A DNA stretch of 64,000 nt from Liminaster sp017519885 (GCA_017519885.1 JAFWRO010000051.1:1-64000); one strand, 5' to 3'; numbered from the stretch's first letter, positions 7,255-17,177 are shown. Program-made: numbers and translations. Notes: generated from the letters alone by a model not told the origin.

Positions 7255-9576
7255 ATGAAAAAACTATCAATTATCAGTCTCGTCGCTTTGGGCAGCATTG
7301 CCTTGACAAGTTGCCAAACAGTAGACAACGGCAACAGCGAAATGGATGCCTACGTCAGCAAACTGATGGGCCAGATGACACTTGAAGAGAAGATCGGCCA
7401 GTTGAATCTCGTCAGCAACTGGATGTATTTCACCAACTCCACCTTTAGCGAGGAAGCGCTCGCCATCCAGCAAATCAAGCGCGGAGAAATGGGCGGCGTC
7501 TATGGCTTCACCAATATGGAGCAAATCCGTCTGATCCAGAGCTATGCCGTCGATAGCACACGCCTCGGCATCCCCTTGCTTTTTGGCAACGACGTAATCC
7601 ATGGTTTTGTTACCACTTACCCTATTCCATTAGCCATCTCCACCTCGTGGAATATGGATCTAGTCGAAGAGTCGGCACGTATGGCGGCTCGTGAAGCATC
7701 GTCGGTGGGTATCAACTGGGTCTATAGCCCGATGGTCGATATCGCCCGTGATGCTCGTTGGGGACGTATCGCCGAAGGTGCGGGCGAAGACCCATACTTG
7801 GGCGGTGAGATTGCCAAGGCCTACGTTCGCGGCTATCAGGGCACCGACCTCAAAGATCCCTCTACCGTTATGGTCTGCGTCAAGCACTATGCCCTTTATG
7901 GTGGTGCCGAGGCAGGACGCGACTACAACTCCGTCTTCCTCTCACGCCAGGAGGCTTTCAATGGTTTCCTCAATCCCTACAAGCAGGCAGCTTTGGCTGG
8001 TGCAGGTTCCTATATGAGTTCGTTCAACGAGTTTGAAGGAATTCCTGCCACCTGCAACAAGTATCTGCTCACCGACGTGCTGCGCAATCAATGGGGCTTC
8101 GATGGTTTCGTCTGCTCCGATGCTACGGCGGTTCAGGAATGTATTGCCCATGGCATTGGTGATGCTACCGAAGTGGCACGTCGTGCCATCGACGCAGGCC
8201 TCGACATGGACATGGGTTCGAACATCTACGTTGCCGAACTCGCCAAACTTGTGAAAGAAGGCAAGGTGCGCGAAGCCGACATCGACAAGGCTTGCCGCAA
8301 CATCCTCAACGCCAAGTGGAAACTGGGTCTTTTCGACGATCCCTACAAGTATTGCATCGAGGGACGCGACAAGCAGGAATGCTACACCAAGGAGCAGCAC
8401 GACTTCGCACGCCGCATTGCCCAGGAGTGCCAGGTTTTGCTTAAGAACGACAATAACGTGCTCCCATTAAAGAAGAATGCCCGTATCGCCGTTGTTGGCC
8501 CATTTGCCGACAATGCTGCCGACATGCTGGGATGCTGGGCTGCAACCCGCCGCGAATTGGCCAACGATGCCGTGACTATTCGCAAGGGTGTCGAAGAAGC
8601 AGTTCAAGGTGGCATAGTGCGTTATGCCGAAGGCTCCTGGCTCTTCAACGATGCCGTGCAGGAAGATGCTGTCAAATACGGTCTTTACAAGGCATTTATG
8701 CCTGATATGGAATTTCCTCCCGTCCATACCACACCTCAGAGCCGCCTCGTTGCCGATGCCGTGGCTGCCGCCCGTCAAAGCGATGTAGTGGTAGCCTGTG
8801 TAGGTGAAATCAACAACATGAATGGTGAAGGCTCCAGCCGTGCCGACATAACCATCCCCGATGCGCAGGAGGATCTGCTCCGAGCACTCAAGGCAACGGG
8901 CAAACCTCTCGTTGTGGTAGTCGTCACCGGTCGTCCACTCATCCTTAACTGGGAAGCTGAAAACGCCGACGCCATCCTCTGCACCTGGTCGCTCGGTGTC
9001 GAGGCAGGTCATGCCATTGCAGACGTACTCTTTGGCGATGTCAATCCTTCGGGCAAACTCACCACTTCCTTCCCACGTTCGGTAGGTCAGTTGCCGCTCT
9101 ACTACAATCATAAGAATACGGGGCGTCCTTGGGGCGACACCGATCCTTACCGAAAGTTCTTCAGCTGCTATCAGGATGTGGTCAATGGTCCGCTCTATTA
9201 TTTCGGTTATGGTCTGAGTTACACCACTTTCGAATATGGTGACGTAACCCTGAGTTCGGACAAACTCGGCAGGACTGGAACCGTGACAGCCAGCGTCAAA
9301 GTGAAGAACACCGGCAGTCGCGATGGCCAGGAAACCGTACAACTCTATATCCATGACGTTTATAGTACTTCTACACGTCCCGTCCAGGAACTTCGCGCTT
9401 TCCAGAAAGTCAGCATCAAGGCTGGCGAAGAAAAGACCGTCAATTTCGAACTTAGCCAAGAGGATCTCAAGTACTACGACCACGAGCTCAACTATGTCTG
9501 TGAGCCCGGTGACTTCGAGATCATGATCGGCCCGAACTGCAAGGATGTCAAGAAGGTTATCCTTACTGCTGAATAA
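7255..9576 (+). CDS. Glycoside hydrolase family 3 lipoprotein (beta-glucosidase/xylosidase, BglX type)
   Basis: A 773-residue GH3 enzyme. A lipoprotein signal ends LTSC (Cys20). Domain order is TIM barrel (about 30-370), alpha/beta sandwich (about 395-620) and fibronectin III-like domain (about 675-760), the usual BglX layout and length. The nucleophile Asp289 lies in VCSDATAV. The conserved KHYA-type substrate motif is present as CVKHYALYG. It should release terminal beta-linked glucose or xylose from oligosaccharides in the periplasm. No clear promoter lies in the 83-bp upstream gap, which is mostly a 9-bp-pitch repeat array, so it may be read through from the DUF1593 gene. Confidence 0.93.
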   Translation: MKKLSIISLVALGSIALTSCQTVDNGNSEMDAYVSKLMGQMTLEEKIGQLNLVSNWMYFTNSTFSEEALAIQQIKRGEMGGVYGFTNMEQIRLIQSYAVDSTRLGIPLLFGNDVIHGFVTTYPIPLAISTSWNMDLVEESARMAAREASSVGINWVYSPMVDIARDARWGRIAEGAGEDPYLGGEIAKAYVRGYQGTDLKDPSTVMVCVKHYALYGGAEAGRDYNSVFLSRQEAFNGFLNPYKQAALAGAGSYMSSFNEFEGIPATCNKYLLTDVLRNQWGFDGFVCSDATAVQECIAHGIGDATEVARRAIDAGLDMDMGSNIYVAELAKLVKEGKVREADIDKACRNILNAKWKLGLFDDPYKYCIEGRDKQECYTKEQHDFARRIAQECQVLLKNDNNVLPLKKNARIAVVGPFADNAADMLGCWAATRRELANDAVTIRKGVEEAVQGGIVRYAEGSWLFNDAVQEDAVKYGLYKAFMPDMEFPPVHTTPQSRLVADAVAAARQSDVVVACVGEINNMNGEGSSRADITIPDAQEDLLRALKATGKPLVVVVVTGRPLILNWEAENADAILCTWSLGVEAGHAIADVLFGDVNPSGKLTTSFPRSVGQLPLYYNHKNTGRPWGDTDPYRKFFSCYQDVVNGPLYYFGYGLSYTTFEYGDVTLSSDKLGRTGTVTASVKVKNTGSRDGQETVQLYIHDVYSTSTRPVQELRAFQKVSIKAGEEKTVNFELSQEDLKYYDHELNYVCEPGDFEIMIGPNCKDVKKVILTAE

Positions 9577-9615
9577 TCCGCCCCGAAACAGGAATTGCAC
9601 GTCTTTCAGAGAGGA

Positions 9616-10021
9616 ATGACCTTTTTTGGCCAAGATTGGTTATACTACGATAGGACCATAACCAGTCTTGGCCAAGATTGGTTATGCGGCGGTGGAAGCA
9701 AGCATTATCTCGGCCGTCAGAGTGCTATTTCACATTGAACTATAACCAATCTTGGCCAGGATTGGTCATGCGACGATAGAACCATAACCAATCTTGGTAT
9801 AAAAAGGGTATGCTCCGAGAGGAGAATAACCATTTCTGGCCAAGATTGGTTATGCTGCGTTCGGAGCAAGCACTATCCCGGCCGTCGGAGTGCTTTTTCC
9901 TATTGGACTATGACCAATCTTGGCCAAGATTGGTCATGCCGCGATTGGACCATAACCAATCCTGGCGCAAATTGGATATGCTGAGTCGGGACCATAACCA
10001 ATCTTGGCCAAAAAAGGTCAT
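9616..10021. repeat. 42-bp-period palindrome array with 28-bp terminal inverted repeats
   Basis: Ten 28-bp palindromic units start at 9616, 9658, 9700, 9742, 9784, 9826, 9868, 9910, 9952 and 9994, each followed by a 14-bp spacer (consensus near GCnnCGATnGGACC). Eight share the core AATCTTGGCCAAGATT; units 3 and 7 have a different palindrome centred on CGGCCG, so there is a four-unit (168-bp) higher-order repeat. The first (9616-9643) and last (9994-10021) units are perfect inverted copies of each other, including their divergent outer arms. There is no transposase and no obvious target-site duplication. It occupies most of the 598-bp gap between the two GH3 genes; its function is unknown. Confidence 0.9.
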
Positions 10022-10110
10022 GCGCCAATCGAAACTTCATCAACCGTCATTCAAAGTGATGAATATTTCAAAGAAAGGACGAAGGTTATGTTCAAAAGGA
10101 TAAAAAAATT

Positions 10111-10140
10111 TTGCAGAAAACTGTGAAATCACTATCTTTG
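10111..10140 (+). promoter_or_regulatory. Promoter of the second GH3 gene
   Basis: TATCTTTG (10133-10140) with TTG at 10111-10113, 19 bp upstream. The start codon at 10175 lies 34 bp downstream. The promoter lies just outside the palindrome array that ends at 10021. Confidence 0.75.
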
Positions 10141-10174
10141 CAACAGTAATCATAATCAATAAATATCTGAATAT

Positions 10175-12541
10175 ATGAGAAAAACCATCACCCTATTATC
10201 GACTCTTTGTCTTGTTGCCCTGAATGTACAGGCGCAAGAGTTGAAACTCTCGGCCGACAATGTGGAGGAAGTACTCCAAGCCATGACCATCGAAGAGAAG
10301 GCGCAACTGCTCATCGGTGTGGATGGAGGAATGTTCAAAGCGCTCGAGCGCATGCTGGGAGGCGAAACATCCGACCAGCAGGTCAACATGGTTGGCCAAA
10401 GCCAGACATCGGTGCCTGGTGCTGCAGGTGCAACACGTGCCATCCCACGTCTGGGCATACCAGCCACTGTGTTGACCGACGGCCCCGCAGGTGTACGCAT
10501 CAACCCAACCCGTGAAGGCGACACACAGACCTATTACTGCACAGGATTCCCCGTCGGTACCGTGCTCGCTTCGACCTGGAACACCGAACTTGTGGAACAG
10601 GTAGGTGCTGCCATCGGTAATGAAGTGTTGGAATATGGTTGCGACGTACTGCTCGCTCCAGGTATGAACATCATGCGCCATCCGCTCTGTGGCCGCAACT
10701 TCGAATACTACAGCGAAGATCCCTTGCTGACCGGCAAGATTGCAGCAGCCTACGTAAACGGTGTGCAGAGCCAAGGTGTGGGTACAAGTGCCAAGCATTA
10801 TGCAGCCAACAGCCAGGAGATCAACCGACTGGGTGTGGATGCGCGTGTTTCGCAACGTGCCTTGCGTGAGATTTACTTGAAAAACTTCGAGATCGTGGTC
10901 AAGGAATCTCAGCCCTGGACCATCATGTCGAGCTACAACCGCTTGAATGGAGAATTCACCCAAGAATCGAAGGGACTGCTTACCGACGTGCTACGCACCG
11001 ACTGGGGTTTCAAAGGCATCGTGATGACCGACTGGACTCCCATCCGCAACACGGCAGCACAAGTGGCAGCCGGCAACGACCTTATGGAACCAGGTATGGA
11101 TATGCAGGTCAATGCTCTGGTGAGCAGCATCAAGTCGGGCAAAGTAAGCATCGAGGACGTGGATGCCTGCTGCCGTCGTATGCTGGAGTATATCGTCAGG
11201 ACTCCTTCGTTCAAGGGCTATCGGTTCAGCAACAAACCCGATTTGAAAGCACATGCCGAGATCACCCGTCAGTCGGCTACCGAAGGCATCGTGCTTCTCA
11301 AGAATCAGGACAATACTTTACCAATCAGCAATGATGTCAAGATTGCCGTATTCGGTGTGAGCAGCTACGACTTCATGGCTGGCGGCACCGGTTCAGGCGA
11401 CGTAAACAAGGCGTACACCGTGGATATGATGGAAGGTTTGCGCAACGCAGGATTCGCTTGTGAGAAGGAGATTGAGGAACTTTATCGTTCCTATGTTGAC
11501 TATCAGAGCAAGTATTTGCGCACCCTTCGCGATTATCAATGGTACGAAGGGGCTCCTCGTCCCGATGAAATGGTCATCAACAAGTCGTATGCCAAGAAAT
11601 GGGCTGGCAAGACTGATGTTGCCATCCTCACCTTGGGACGTCAGGCCGGCGAAGGAGACGACCGCACCGTCGAGTCTTTCTCGCTGACCGACAACGAGCG
11701 ACAGACACTCGACAACCTTTGTGAGGCATATCATCTGGCTGGAAAGAAGGTGATTGTGATATTGAATGTTGGTTCGAGCATCGAGACCGCTTCGTGGAAG
11801 AGCCAGCCCGACGCCATCCTCTGTGCTTGGCAAACCGGACAGGAAGGTGGCAATTCGGTGGCCGATATCCTGACAGGCAAGGCCAATCCAAGCGGCAAAC
11901 TCACACAGACGTTCCCAGTCAGCATCTTCGACGTTCCTGCCAGTCGTGACTTCCCCCTCTACGACCGCGATTTCAACCAGGTCGATACCTATATGGGCAA
12001 ACCCTCGAACAAGAAGGATGTAGGCTATTGCAACTACGAGGACGGCATCTATGTAGGCTACCGCTACTTCGAGACGGCGCAAGCCGAAGTCTCCTACCCC
12101 TTCGGATTCGGTCTCTCCTACACCACTTTTGCCTACAGCAAGCCTACCATTCGTGCCACCAAAGACGGGTTCGAGGCAAGTATCACCATAAGCAACACGG
12201 GCAATGTGGCCGGCAAGGAAGTCGTTCAACTCTACGTCACAGCTCCCAATGGACAGGTTGCCAAACCTGCCCTCGAACTGAAAGCATTTGGCAAGACACG
12301 CGAACTGAAACCCGGCGAATCGCAAACCATCCAAATGAAGGTCAGCAACTACGATCTTGCTTCGTTCATCGAATCGGAAAGCGCATGGATTGCTGATGCA
12401 GGTCGCTATCAGATCAAGTTTGCAGCAGCAGTCAACGATGTTCGTGCTACCTCGACCTATACCCTTTCGAAACCCTTGAAGGTCACCGTCACCAATGCCT
12501 TGGCACCAAAGAATCCAATCAACGAGATGACTGTGAAGTAA
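10175..12541 (+). CDS. Glycoside hydrolase family 3, exported
   Basis: A 788-residue GH3 enzyme with a cleavable signal peptide (residues 1-20, ending VQAQ) rather than a lipobox. The catalytic domain contains LTDGPAGVR, the GTSAKHYA motif and the nucleophile Asp286 in VMTDWTP. The second domain carries loops such as GRQAGEGDDRT, where the acid/base residue of this subgroup normally lies. A fibronectin III-like domain occupies about 650-740. The family acts as beta-glucosidase, beta-xylosidase or alpha-L-arabinofuranosidase. The GH43 gene 40 bp downstream suggests action on xylan or arabinoxylan oligosaccharides. The two GH3 proteins of this window belong to different subgroups and are not recent duplicates. 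Confidence 0.93.
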   Translation: MRKTITLLSTLCLVALNVQAQELKLSADNVEEVLQAMTIEEKAQLLIGVDGGMFKALERMLGGETSDQQVNMVGQSQTSVPGAAGATRAIPRLGIPATVLTDGPAGVRINPTREGDTQTYYCTGFPVGTVLASTWNTELVEQVGAAIGNEVLEYGCDVLLAPGMNIMRHPLCGRNFEYYSEDPLLTGKIAAAYVNGVQSQGVGTSAKHYAANSQEINRLGVDARVSQRALREIYLKNFEIVVKESQPWTIMSSYNRLNGEFTQESKGLLTDVLRTDWGFKGIVMTDWTPIRNTAAQVAAGNDLMEPGMDMQVNALVSSIKSGKVSIEDVDACCRRMLEYIVRTPSFKGYRFSNKPDLKAHAEITRQSATEGIVLLKNQDNTLPISNDVKIAVFGVSSYDFMAGGTGSGDVNKAYTVDMMEGLRNAGFACEKEIEELYRSYVDYQSKYLRTLRDYQWYEGAPRPDEMVINKSYAKKWAGKTDVAILTLGRQAGEGDDRTVESFSLTDNERQTLDNLCEAYHLAGKKVIVILNVGSSIETASWKSQPDAILCAWQTGQEGGNSVADILTGKANPSGKLTQTFPVSIFDVPASRDFPLYDRDFNQVDTYMGKPSNKKDVGYCNYEDGIYVGYRYFETAQAEVSYPFGFGLSYTTFAYSKPTIRATKDGFEASITISNTGNVAGKEVVQLYVTAPNGQVAKPALELKAFGKTRELKPGESQTIQMKVSNYDLASFIESESAWIADAGRYQIKFAAAVNDVRATSTYTLSKPLKVTVTNALAPKNPINEMTVK

Positions 12542-12581
12542 TTCAATATACCTTAATAATAACAATAGGCAATTACACAAA

Positions 12582-14732
12582 ATGAAACGACTTCTTTCAA
12601 TCCTCCTCTGCTGCATGACGATGAATGTCGGCCATGCACAGAGTTCGGACAATGGCGACGGCACATTCACCAATCCTGTCCTATGGGCCGATATGCCCGA
12701 TCCCGATGTAATTCAAGTGGGTGACACCTTCTACTTCGTATCCACTTCGATGCATATGTTGCCAGGTGTCACCATCCTCAAGAGCAAAGACCTGGTGAAC
12801 TGGGAATTTGGCACCAACGTGGTACCGCAGTTCGACGACGATCCCTACTTCGACATGGAAGGCGGCAACCGCTACGGCAAGGGACAATGGGCCACCGCCC
12901 TCCGTCATTGGGGAGGCGAGTTCCACGTGCTTTTCACCAGTAACTCCAATGGTTGCTTCATCTATTCGTCGGCCGACATGAAGGGCCCTTGGCGCAAGAC
13001 CACAGTAGCAGGGTTCCCCTATCATCCTCTGTTCGACCGTTACGATTCCCTCAAAGAGGAGGTTGATGCCGATGGCACCAACCATCACATTCTCTATGAT
13101 CCCGGCTTCCTGGTCGATAATGATGGTCGTGTTTATGTCATCCATGGCAACACCATCAACTACATTACTGAGATTGACCCGGTGACCTGTCAGCCCAAGG
13201 GTCCTGCCCGCCTTTTCTACAATGCTCATCGAGCAGGCCTCGAAGGCAACCGCCTTTACCACATCGGTGAATACTATTATGCAATATGCACCTATGGAGG
13301 CAGTCATTCAGGCAACGTGACCTGTCTGCGAGCCCGCAGCCTGGAAGGCCCCTGGGAGGAGCGCGAGGTGATGTGTGTGGGTGCAAGGCAACCCGAGTCA
13401 CACATTCTGCAAGCCTGTATGCTGCAACTGGAGAGTGGAGAGACTTGGGCCATGGCGTTCCTCGATATGGGCGTATTGGGCCGCATCCCACATCTGGTTC
13501 CCGTGCATTGGGTGGACGGATGGCCGATGTTCGGCATCGGTCTTGATGGCAATCTGACGCTGCCCAAACCACACGTCACAAAGGATTCAAAACCTATCGC
13601 AAAGCATTTAACTCAAACGCTCGCCACCAGCGACGACTTTGCGAAACCAGCTCTCGGTTTGCAGTGGCAGTTCAACCACAATCCCATCAAAGGTTCCTAC
13701 TCGCTCTCAGCCCGCCCAGGCTGGCTGCGTATGCATTCGCTCAAGGCCAACCTTCCATTGTCGGCCAAACGCGCCAACAATCCTTTGGTGAACAATGGCC
13801 TTCCCATCTCTGAAACTTCGGTCAAGGTCTCAGCCGGGGCTCCGTTCCTGATGGCACGCGGAGTGCTCACCCAGCGTCTGTTCGGTCCAAGCAGCAGCGG
13901 CATAGCGCATGTCGACATGAGTCATTTGAAGGCAGGTGATTGCGCGGGATTGGGTCTGCTCAACATCCCGTCGGCCATGCTTTCGGTAAGTCGCAAGGGA
14001 AATAAGTTCGTACTTTGCCAGAAAGAGACCGACAACGAGAAAGAAACATCGTTCGGTGAAGTCAGCCTCACTGCCGAGCAGGCACGTTCGTTGTGGCTGC
14101 GCGTCGAGGCCAACGGAATAACGGAGATTGCCAACTTCTCATATAGCCTGGACGGCACCGTGTTCCAACCTATCGGAAGGGAATTCCATATGGTCTATTC
14201 CGGTGTCTATTTCGTGGGTAACCGCTTCGCCCTCTTCTGCTACAACACGAAGAGTGCAAAAGGCGGATGGATGGATGTCGATGACTTCAAGGTTGACATT
14301 GCTCCGCTTTTCGACCGGCATATCGTCAAAGGCAGCGTACTGGAGGCAGAATGGACCGACAAGTTGTGGCGCACAGAATGTCGTTGGAACACTTCGTCAT
14401 CGCAGCCCTCCAACATGGACATAGCATGGGTGCAGGATGGTGGTATTATCGCTTTCAAGAATCTGTTGTTCGACGAAGCTGTCAGCCGTCTTGCCTTCAC
14501 CCTACGTAATGTGAGCGGCAACAACGTCTTTATTGAACTGCGCGATACCGAGAAACAGCAAGTGCTTGGCACCGCCGACATTCCCGAAGCATCGAACGAA
14601 TACACCGTTGTCAACCTTCCGTTGAAAGAGTCTCTCCGTGGCAAATGCAGCCTGGAGATTCGAGTCTGGAACCACGACTGGGACCAGCCACGTATGGGCG
14701 AAGTGCTGATAGACAAGATACTTTTTGAATAA
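12582..14732 (+). CDS. Glycoside hydrolase family 43 (beta-xylosidase/arabinofuranosidase type)
   Basis: A 716-residue exported GH43 enzyme (signal peptide 1-20). The five-bladed propeller begins with NPVLWADMPDPDVI, where the catalytic base Asp lies (one of Asp37, Asp40 and Asp42). The catalytic acid is most likely Glu221 in GLEGNRLYHIG. The C-terminal half (about 350-560) is a concanavalin-like beta sandwich, as in GH43 beta-xylosidases, and a further beta-rich module of about 120 residues follows. The reaction is inverting hydrolysis of terminal xylose or arabinose. It follows the second GH3 gene by 40 bp with no promoter visible between, so the pair probably form one operon. Confidence 0.9.
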   Translation: MKRLLSILLCCMTMNVGHAQSSDNGDGTFTNPVLWADMPDPDVIQVGDTFYFVSTSMHMLPGVTILKSKDLVNWEFGTNVVPQFDDDPYFDMEGGNRYGKGQWATALRHWGGEFHVLFTSNSNGCFIYSSADMKGPWRKTTVAGFPYHPLFDRYDSLKEEVDADGTNHHILYDPGFLVDNDGRVYVIHGNTINYITEIDPVTCQPKGPARLFYNAHRAGLEGNRLYHIGEYYYAICTYGGSHSGNVTCLRARSLEGPWEEREVMCVGARQPESHILQACMLQLESGETWAMAFLDMGVLGRIPHLVPVHWVDGWPMFGIGLDGNLTLPKPHVTKDSKPIAKHLTQTLATSDDFAKPALGLQWQFNHNPIKGSYSLSARPGWLRMHSLKANLPLSAKRANNPLVNNGLPISETSVKVSAGAPFLMARGVLTQRLFGPSSSGIAHVDMSHLKAGDCAGLGLLNIPSAMLSVSRKGNKFVLCQKETDNEKETSFGEVSLTAEQARSLWLRVEANGITEIANFSYSLDGTVFQPIGREFHMVYSGVYFVGNRFALFCYNTKSAKGGWMDVDDFKVDIAPLFDRHIVKGSVLEAEWTDKLWRTECRWNTSSSQPSNMDIAWVQDGGIIAFKNLLFDEAVSRLAFTLRNVSGNNVFIELRDTEKQQVLGTADIPEASNEYTVVNLPLKESLRGKCSLEIRVWNHDWDQPRMGEVLIDKILFE

Positions 14733-14756
14733 ATCTGAAAAAAGTTCTTTGAAAAT

Positions 14757-14787
14757 TTGGATTATTTGCAGATAATGGCTATTTTTG
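14757..14787 (+). promoter_or_regulatory. Promoter of the carboxylesterase gene
   Basis: TATTTTTG (14780-14787) with TTG at 14757-14759, 20 bp upstream. It places transcription start close to 14795 and supports translation from 14841 rather than from the ATG at 14757, which would lie in the -33 element. Confidence 0.7.
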
Positions 14788-14840
14788 CAGCGTGTTTCTC
14801 AATAAGAAGTAGCATTTATCAAACCAAATATCGAAGAAAA

Positions 14841-16454
14841 ATGAAAAAATTGTTGTTTGCAGTGTTGCCACTGCTTCTTTGGAGTTGCAAAGAGACTCCC
14901 AAACTTCCTGCCAATCAAGCACAAACAGAATCTGGCATTGTTGAAGGCGTATATTCCGAAGATAGCGCCATCGTAGTGTTCAAGGGCGTTCCGTTCGCTG
15001 CTGCTCCTGTTGGCGAACTGCGTTGGAAAGAGCCTCAGCCCGTACAACCATGGGATACCATCCGGCCATGCTACGAGTTTGGTGACGATCCCGCTCAGCC
15101 CAGCCTTTTCGGCGACATGAACTTCAAAGGCCCGAAGAAGTCGGAGGACTGCCTCTACCTGAACATCTGGAAACCCGTCGATGCCGAAGGCTGCCCCGTG
15201 CTGATCTACTTCAACGGCGGAGGACTGATGGCAGGCTCTGGCTCGGAGCCTCGCTATGCAGGCGACTCGCTGGCACATCATGGCATCGTGAGCATCACGG
15301 CCAACTACCGCGAGGGCATCATCGGCTTCCTGGCACATCCCGACCTGACTGCCGAATCGCCCAACCATACTTCGGGCAACTACGGCATCCTCGACCAGGC
15401 TGCTGCCATCAAATGGGTGTTTGACAACATTGCAGGCTTCGGTGGCGACCCCAACCGCATCACCATCGTAGGCGAATCGGCCGGATCATTCTCTGTATCG
15501 GTACTGATGGCTTCTCCCCTTTCGCGCGGCTATCTGGCCGGTGCAATCGGATCGAGCGGTGCTGAATTCAAGCCCAGTTCGGCTAAGCCCCTTGCCGATG
15601 GAGAAGCAATCTGGAGCAAGACCCTGGCAGAAAAGGGTCTCACCATCGATTCCCTGCGCCAACTGCCAGCCGACAGCGTGATGAAACTGGTGCCCCTTCG
15701 TGGCATGCCGAACCTGCTTGTCGATGGCTACCTGCTTCCTGCGACCGTCGATGAGATCTTTGCTAATGGCGAGCAAGCCCAAGTGCCGCTACTTGCAGGC
15801 TGGAACTCACTGGAGGGCAGTCCGCTTTCTAGTTTCAGAGGCCAGAAGCCGACAATCAAGGCCTATCGTGCCATCCTCCAGTCCACCTTCGGCGACCGCA
15901 CCGACGAGGTGCTGAACGCCTATGGTCTGAAGAAGGACGAGGACCTTTTTGGTCCAACTGCCACCGAACTTGCCGGCGCCCTCTTCACCGCATTCCCCAC
16001 CTGGAAATGGTGTGATGAACATGCCAAGACCGACCATCCTGTTTATCGCTACTTCTACACACATCCGCGTCCCGAGATGACGGCCAAATACTCAGGTATG
16101 GAGGCTGCCTTGGCAGGTGGCGTGAAGAAGAAGGATGACAAGGGTGCTGCTGCCCCAAGAGCGATAATCAAGGGCGCTGTACACTCGGCCGACATCGAAT
16201 ATGCCATGGGTAACCTTGCCACCAACGATGTCTTTGCCTGGACGGCTGACGACTACAAGGTGCAGGAAAACTTCATGAACGTCTATATCAACTTCATCAA
16301 GACGGGCAATCCAAATGGCCCTGGCGTACCCGAATGGAAGCCCATCAACGGCGAAGAGGTGGCTCCGGTTCTACAGATCGATGTGGACTGCAAGGTTGTA
16401 GCCGACAGTGAACTGGAAGCGCGTTACAAACTGCTCGACAGTATCTTTGAATAA
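14841..16454 (+). CDS. Type-B carboxylesterase lipoprotein
   Basis: A 537-residue carboxylesterase family protein. The start at 14841 gives a clean lipoprotein signal ending LLWSC (Cys16) and sits 53 bp after the -7 box. Conserved features are the oxyanion loop YFNGGGLMAGSG (about 123-134), SEDCLYLNIW (101-110) and the nucleophile Ser213 in GESAGSFSV. A C-terminal GAVHSADIEYAMG motif supplies the likely catalytic His. The enzyme hydrolyses carboxylic esters in the periplasm or at the surface. Removal of acetyl or aromatic esters from xylan is plausible next to GH43 and GH3 genes, but this family also acts on small esters. It ends at a strong terminator. Confidence 0.88.
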   Translation: MKKLLFAVLPLLLWSCKETPKLPANQAQTESGIVEGVYSEDSAIVVFKGVPFAAAPVGELRWKEPQPVQPWDTIRPCYEFGDDPAQPSLFGDMNFKGPKKSEDCLYLNIWKPVDAEGCPVLIYFNGGGLMAGSGSEPRYAGDSLAHHGIVSITANYREGIIGFLAHPDLTAESPNHTSGNYGILDQAAAIKWVFDNIAGFGGDPNRITIVGESAGSFSVSVLMASPLSRGYLAGAIGSSGAEFKPSSAKPLADGEAIWSKTLAEKGLTIDSLRQLPADSVMKLVPLRGMPNLLVDGYLLPATVDEIFANGEQAQVPLLAGWNSLEGSPLSSFRGQKPTIKAYRAILQSTFGDRTDEVLNAYGLKKDEDLFGPTATELAGALFTAFPTWKWCDEHAKTDHPVYRYFYTHPRPEMTAKYSGMEAALAGGVKKKDDKGAAAPRAIIKGAVHSADIEYAMGNLATNDVFAWTADDYKVQENFMNVYINFIKTGNPNGPGVPEWKPINGEEVAPVLQIDVDCKVVADSELEARYKLLDSIFE

Positions 16455-16495
16455 TTATCAGGCCTTTCATAAGGCTGATGGTTTTTCATAAAAAT

Positions 16496-16530
16496 ATGTG
16501 GCGGGAACCCTATTTCGGTTTCCGCCACAT
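16496..16530. terminator. Intergenic terminator between convergent genes
   Basis: Arms 16496-16509 (ATGTGGCGGGAACC) and 16517-16530 pair over 14 positions with one G-T wobble, around a 7-nt loop, with A/T-rich flanks on both sides. It lies between the convergent esterase and DNA glycosylase genes and could end both transcripts. Confidence 0.8.
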
Positions 16531-16568
16531 TATTTATTATTATAGAAATGTCTTTTCTAAGAAAAAAC

Positions 16569-17159
16569 CTATTCGAACAATCGACGATAAAAATCGGCTT
16601 TTTTGCCGAGTGCCAAAGGATAGGCACGCGAAGTTGAAGGCATACGGAACCATTCCAAATCACGTTCATAGGCATGAACCTTGGTAAACGATCCGATAGT
16701 CGGCATCTCGACAGGATGTCCTTCTGCGGATCCGGAAGCCACGGTCAACTGCTGCTGAAGCAACTCGCTTGCCTTGGACCCGGTCGTAACCAAACGACAA
16801 CAATCGGGCATCTGCCCAAGCAAAGCACCTATATCGGTAGGCTCCACAATCTCCAGGAAATTATCACTTGCATTGTCCTTGAGGCGGTTCACCTTCGAAG
16901 CAGTGTCATAAAAGGCGAAACCCCGCTGCTCTGCAAAAGCGGCAATACGTTCCTTGTCGAATCGCTTTTCTCCCTTGACCTCGAAATAGGCCTTATCGTC
17001 GAAAAAAATCAATCCCATCACTCGCCAGAAGTCATTGATCCAATTGGGATAGAAGAAATCCATAGACCAACGCGCCCTTGGCGGCGGGAAGCTGCCCAGG
17101 AAGAGCACTGTAGCGTGCCTGGGAAGGAAAGGAGTGAGTGGATGAGTCTCGATGGTCAT
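16569..17159 (-). CDS. Uracil-DNA glycosylase superfamily protein
   Basis: A cytoplasmic protein of 196 residues with the N-terminal signature VLFLGSFPPP (residues about 18-27) of the Mug/UDG superfamily, where this loop holds the active site. TTGSKASELL later in the chain is the expected downstream conserved segment. Such proteins excise uracil, hypoxanthine or mismatched bases. This branch is widespread in Bacteroidetes but not well tested, so base specificity is open. It begins 18 bp after the kinase gene stop, so it is likely the last gene of that transcript, although a functional link to the kinase is not obvious. Confidence 0.75.
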   Translation of the reverse strand: MTIETHPLTPFLPRHATVLFLGSFPPPRARWSMDFFYPNWINDFWRVMGLIFFDDKAYFEVKGEKRFDKERIAAFAEQRGFAFYDTASKVNRLKDNASDNFLEIVEPTDIGALLGQMPDCCRLVTTGSKASELLQQQLTVASGSAEGHPVEMPTIGSFTKVHAYERDLEWFRMPSTSRAYPLALGKKADFYRRLFE

Positions 17160-17177
17160 GGAGGAAGGGGGTGAGGG

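Noticed and set aside
9616..10021. Insertion sequence or integron
   Set aside because: Despite terminal inverted repeats, there is no transposase or integrase gene and no clear target duplication.
9810..10103. A 97-residue frame across the first palindrome array
   Set aside because: It is translation of the repeat units only; the real promoter of the next gene lies downstream and the frame has no family features.
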